Made by a program: the position numbers and the translations under genes
Shown here: in pieces, positions 62,136 to 64,000 of the stretch
How the letters are laid out: the number at the start of each line of letters is the position of its first letter
How positions within the stretch are numbered: the first letter of the stretch is position 1
Origin: Palsa-1150 sp963797395
Lineage (GTDB): Bacteria > Myxococcota_A > Polyangia > Polyangiales > Polyangiaceae
DNA: 64,000 nt
Assembly: GCA_963797395.1 (NCBI GenBank)
Contig: CAWCPA010000003.1
Location: 124,001 to 188,000, forward strand
Direction: 5' to 3'
The notes under the pieces: model-generated
Seen by the model: only the letters and a program-made list of their open reading frames with translations
What the model was told of the DNA's origin: nothing
Database searches by the model: none

Positions 62136-62903
62136 TCAGCGCGCCGTCATTCCGCCGTCGACGAGGATGTTCGCGCCCGTCATCCACTTCGCGCGATCCG
62201 ACACGAGCAACGCGACGACCTCCGCTATGTCGTCCGGGGACCCGAGGCGACCGAGCGGCACTGCCTGGGTGAATACGTCGGCCGGAGCGCCCGTCGCCGC
62301 GCTGAACGCCTTCCGAGCCTCGTCGCCGCCCGGCGTGCTCACCGGCCCCGGTGACACGACGTTCACGCGGATGCCCTTCGGCCCGAGATCCAGCGCGAGG
62401 GCGCGCGAGTACATGTCGAGCGCCGCCTTCGCGGCGCAGTAGTGCGCGAACGGACCGAAGGGCATCTTCGACGCGTTCGACGAGATGTTAACGATCGCGC
62501 CGACCTTCGACTCGCTGAGCGCCGGCAACACCGCATTCGTCAGGCGGACCGCGGCGAAGAGGTTGAGCGCAAAGCTGGCCTGCCACTCCTCGTCGGGGAT
62601 TGACGTGGTGCCTCCCGGGAACGGGGGCGCACCGCCCGCGGTGTTGACGAGGATGTCGAGACCGCCGAGGGCGCCGAGCGCTCCGGTGGCGATCACCTTC
62701 ACCCCTGCGAGGGAGGAGACGTCGCCGGCGACGAACGTCGCTCCCGCGGGAATGGACTCGCCACGCGAGCGCCCTGTCACCACGACCTTCGCGCCGGCGT
62801 CGAGGAGACGCTGCGCAATCGCCGCACCCATGCCCCGCGCGCCTCCGGTGACGAGCGCACGACGACCGATGAGTTCCTTGGAAAAGTCGAGCTTGCTGGG
62901 CAT
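62136..62903 (-). CDS. Classical SDR oxidoreductase
   Basis: A 255-residue short-chain dehydrogenase/reductase. The cofactor site is ALVTGGARGMGAAIAQRL, the NAG motif is ILVNTAGGAPP, the catalytic Ser is in AIVNISSNASK, and YxxxK is in HYCAAKAALDMY. It ends MTGANILVDGGMTAR. ATG 62903 with AAGGAA upstream is preferred to the in-frame GTG further up. It is divergent from an AraC-family regulator, which probably controls it. The 61972-62135 gap shows nothing recognisable. Confidence 0.93.
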   Translation of the reverse strand: MPSKLDFSKELIGRRALVTGGARGMGAAIAQRLLDAGAKVVVTGRSRGESIPAGATFVAGDVSSLAGVKVIATGALGALGGLDILVNTAGGAPPFPGGTTSIPDEEWQASFALNLFAAVRLTNAVLPALSESKVGAIVNISSNASKMPFGPFAHYCAAKAALDMYSRALALDLGPKGIRVNVVSPGPVSTPGGDEARKAFSAATGAPADVFTQAVPLGRLGSPDDIAEVVALLVSDRAKWMTGANILVDGGMTAR

Positions 62904-62939
62904 GAGATTTTTCCTTTCGTCGATGACGACGGGTCCTAA

Positions 62940-62959
62940 GTACGGCTCGACATCCGTAC
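62940..62959. promoter_or_regulatory. Inverted repeat between SDR and araC-type gene
   Basis: GTACGG (62940-62945) and CCGTAC (62954-62959) are exact reverse complements with an 8-bp spacer, 37 bp upstream of the SDR start and 86 bp upstream of the regulator. It is a candidate regulator site; the arms are short, so chance is possible. Confidence 0.4.
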
Positions 62960-63044
62960 GCACCATCCGAGGTCGTCCTGAAAAATGCCGAAATCGTCCG
63001 CGATGCCTGGAGAGTGTGGCTCGGGCTCTCTACGCTGCACTCTG

Positions 63045-63993
63045 ATGGATGCTCTGAGCGCGGTTCTCGCCCCGGTTCGTCTGCAGCAGACCCGCTGGGC
63101 TCTGACGGTCGGGCGCACGCCGTGGGGCGTGGCGTTGCCGGGAGGGAAGAGCTGCGTCCGCTTCCACTACATGGTGCGCGGCAGCGCGTGGCTCAGCGTA
63201 GACAATACGGACGAGCCAGACGTCGCGCTCTCCGGCGGCGATCTCGCGATCCTGCCGCTCGGCCATGCGCACGTGCTACGCGACCATTCACGCAGCGCCT
63301 CCGTGCAATTCGAGGACGTCGCGCGGTGCGACTCACGCAGTGCCGTCTTGCGGCTCGAAGTCGGCGCAAGGGGCCCGGAGACGAACTTCGTCACGGCCTG
63401 CTTCGTGCTCGATGATCCGCTCGCGCAGCAGATCCTCGCGGTCCTGCCGCCGGTCATCCGAATGACGCCCGAATCGGAGCAGGGGGGGCCGTCGTTCCTC
63501 GAGAACATCCAGTTCATCACCCGCGAGGTAGAGACGGGCCGGCCCGGCTCCGAGGTCGTCCTGCTCCGGATGGCGGACGTCATCTTCATCCAGAATCCTC
63601 CGCGCATATCTTGCGCGCGTCCCCGACGAGGGCGGCGGATTTCTCCGCGCCCTCCGCAATCCGAGCACCGCAGCAGCGCTCGGCGCTATGCACCATCGAC
63701 CCGAAACGCCGTGGACCGTCGCCTCGCTCGCCGAGGAGGTCGGCCTCTCGCGCTCGGTCTTCGCGGCGCGCTTCAAACAGCTCGTCGGCGAGCCACCACT
63801 CGGCTACCTGACGCGTCTCCGCATGCAGAAGGCGGCGATACTGCTGCGCGAGGGCGCAACGCTCGCGAAGGCCTCGCAGCTGACGGGTTACGCGTCGGAG
63901 GGCTCGTTCAGTCACGCGTTTCGCCAGTGGGCCGGCGTCACGCCCGGTGCCTACCGCAATCAGCTCCGCGGGGCGTCTCAGGACGCCGACTAG
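63045..63993 (+). CDS. AraC-family regulator with cupin N-terminus, frameshifted
   Basis: A reconstructed protein of about 315 residues. The N-terminal cupin-type ligand domain starts MDALSAVLAPVRLQQTRWAL and includes CVRFHYMVRGSAWLSVDN and GGDLAILPLGHAHVLRDH. The C-terminal double HTH is WTVASLAEEVGLSRSVFAAR, FKQLVGEPPLGYLTRLRM and AKASQLTGYASEGSFSHAFR, ending in the usual FRQWAGVTPGAYR. The two parts are in different frames; removing one A near 63594 gives FIQ-ILRAYLARVPDEGGG. It is divergent from the SDR gene and is likely its activator. Confidence 0.88.
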
Positions 63994-64000
63994 CGGCGCC

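Noticed and set aside
1..64000. tRNA, rRNA, insertion sequences, integrases or attachment sites
   Set aside because: None was recognised by eye on either strand; a tRNA or covariance scan was not possible.

Overview
The window is about 70% GC with strong third-position GC bias. Its gene content is typical of a soil delta-proteobacterium of the Myxococcota (Polyangia-like): an accessory chemosensory operon with a HEAT-repeat protein, several orphan hybrid histidine kinases, a Ser/Thr kinase, FHA-domain regulators including a sigma-54 activator, and Asp/Ala/Gly- or Cys-rich lipoproteins. This placement is inferred from gene content only; no rRNA or tRNA gene was seen.

Layout. 1-5969 (reverse): urtA-urtB-urtC-urtD-urtE-fmdA, an ABC importer of the urea/short-chain-amide class followed by formamidase, with no urease gene in view. 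5982-6701: a gene-free stretch with an AT-rich likely urt promoter and a block of opposed CGCCAGG/CCTGGCG repeats. 6702-19672: a chemosensory block (reverse cheY-cheA-cheW-mcp-HEAT-cheR-cheB, joined by 1-11 nt overlaps) with one hybrid kinase on each side. 19854-24525: selO, a large hairpin, a decayed multicopper oxidase, a DUF4015-type secreted protein, an SDR relic and a SnoaL-like protein. 24638-34834: an FG-GAP-like lipoprotein, a LysR/YeiH divergent pair, a membrane protein, and a TetR facing a SnoaL lipoprotein-Baeyer-Villiger monooxygenase-hydrolase-TetR run. 35028-42035: small redox and regulatory genes (FAD monooxygenase, DUF2239, NAD epimerase/TetR, SDR, DJ-1/PfpI, ArsR/SRPBCC) with an amidase relic. 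42088-47768: a palindromic tandem repeat, an EmrAB-type efflux pair with divergent TetR, and a thioredoxin-fold/NhaA fusion. 48-50.8 kb: outer-membrane-like protein, ECF sigma factor, TPR-like membrane partner, lipoprotein. 50842-55957: a Ser/Thr kinase carrying a UrtA-like ligand-binding domain, an FHA-winged-helix protein, and a divergent FHA-sigma-54 activator. 56-64 kb: Cys-rich lipoprotein, multi-domain hybrid kinase, DTW-domain tRNA modification enzyme, SDR and AraC regulator.

The most interesting inference is that the 50.8-56 kb block is a phospho-signalling module. The kinase has an extracytoplasmic domain closely resembling the window's own UrtA, and the neighbouring proteins carry FHA domains, which bind phosphothreonine. 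With the urt-fmdA operon this suggests sensing as well as uptake of urea or small amides. A roughly 177-bp direct repeat lies at 54357-54534 and 56338-56514, on either side of the sigma-54 activator gene.

At least nine otherwise well-conserved genes are interrupted by a single apparent one-base frameshift (urtA, cheY, FAD monooxygenase, DUF2239, SRPBCC, kinase-UrtA fusion, hybrid kinase, AraC, probably the 47.9-kb outer-membrane protein). This density suggests indel errors in the assembly rather than nine independent pseudogenes. The multicopper oxidase, amidase and SDR relics look truly decayed. Where a frameshift is described, the coordinates span the whole reconstructed gene.
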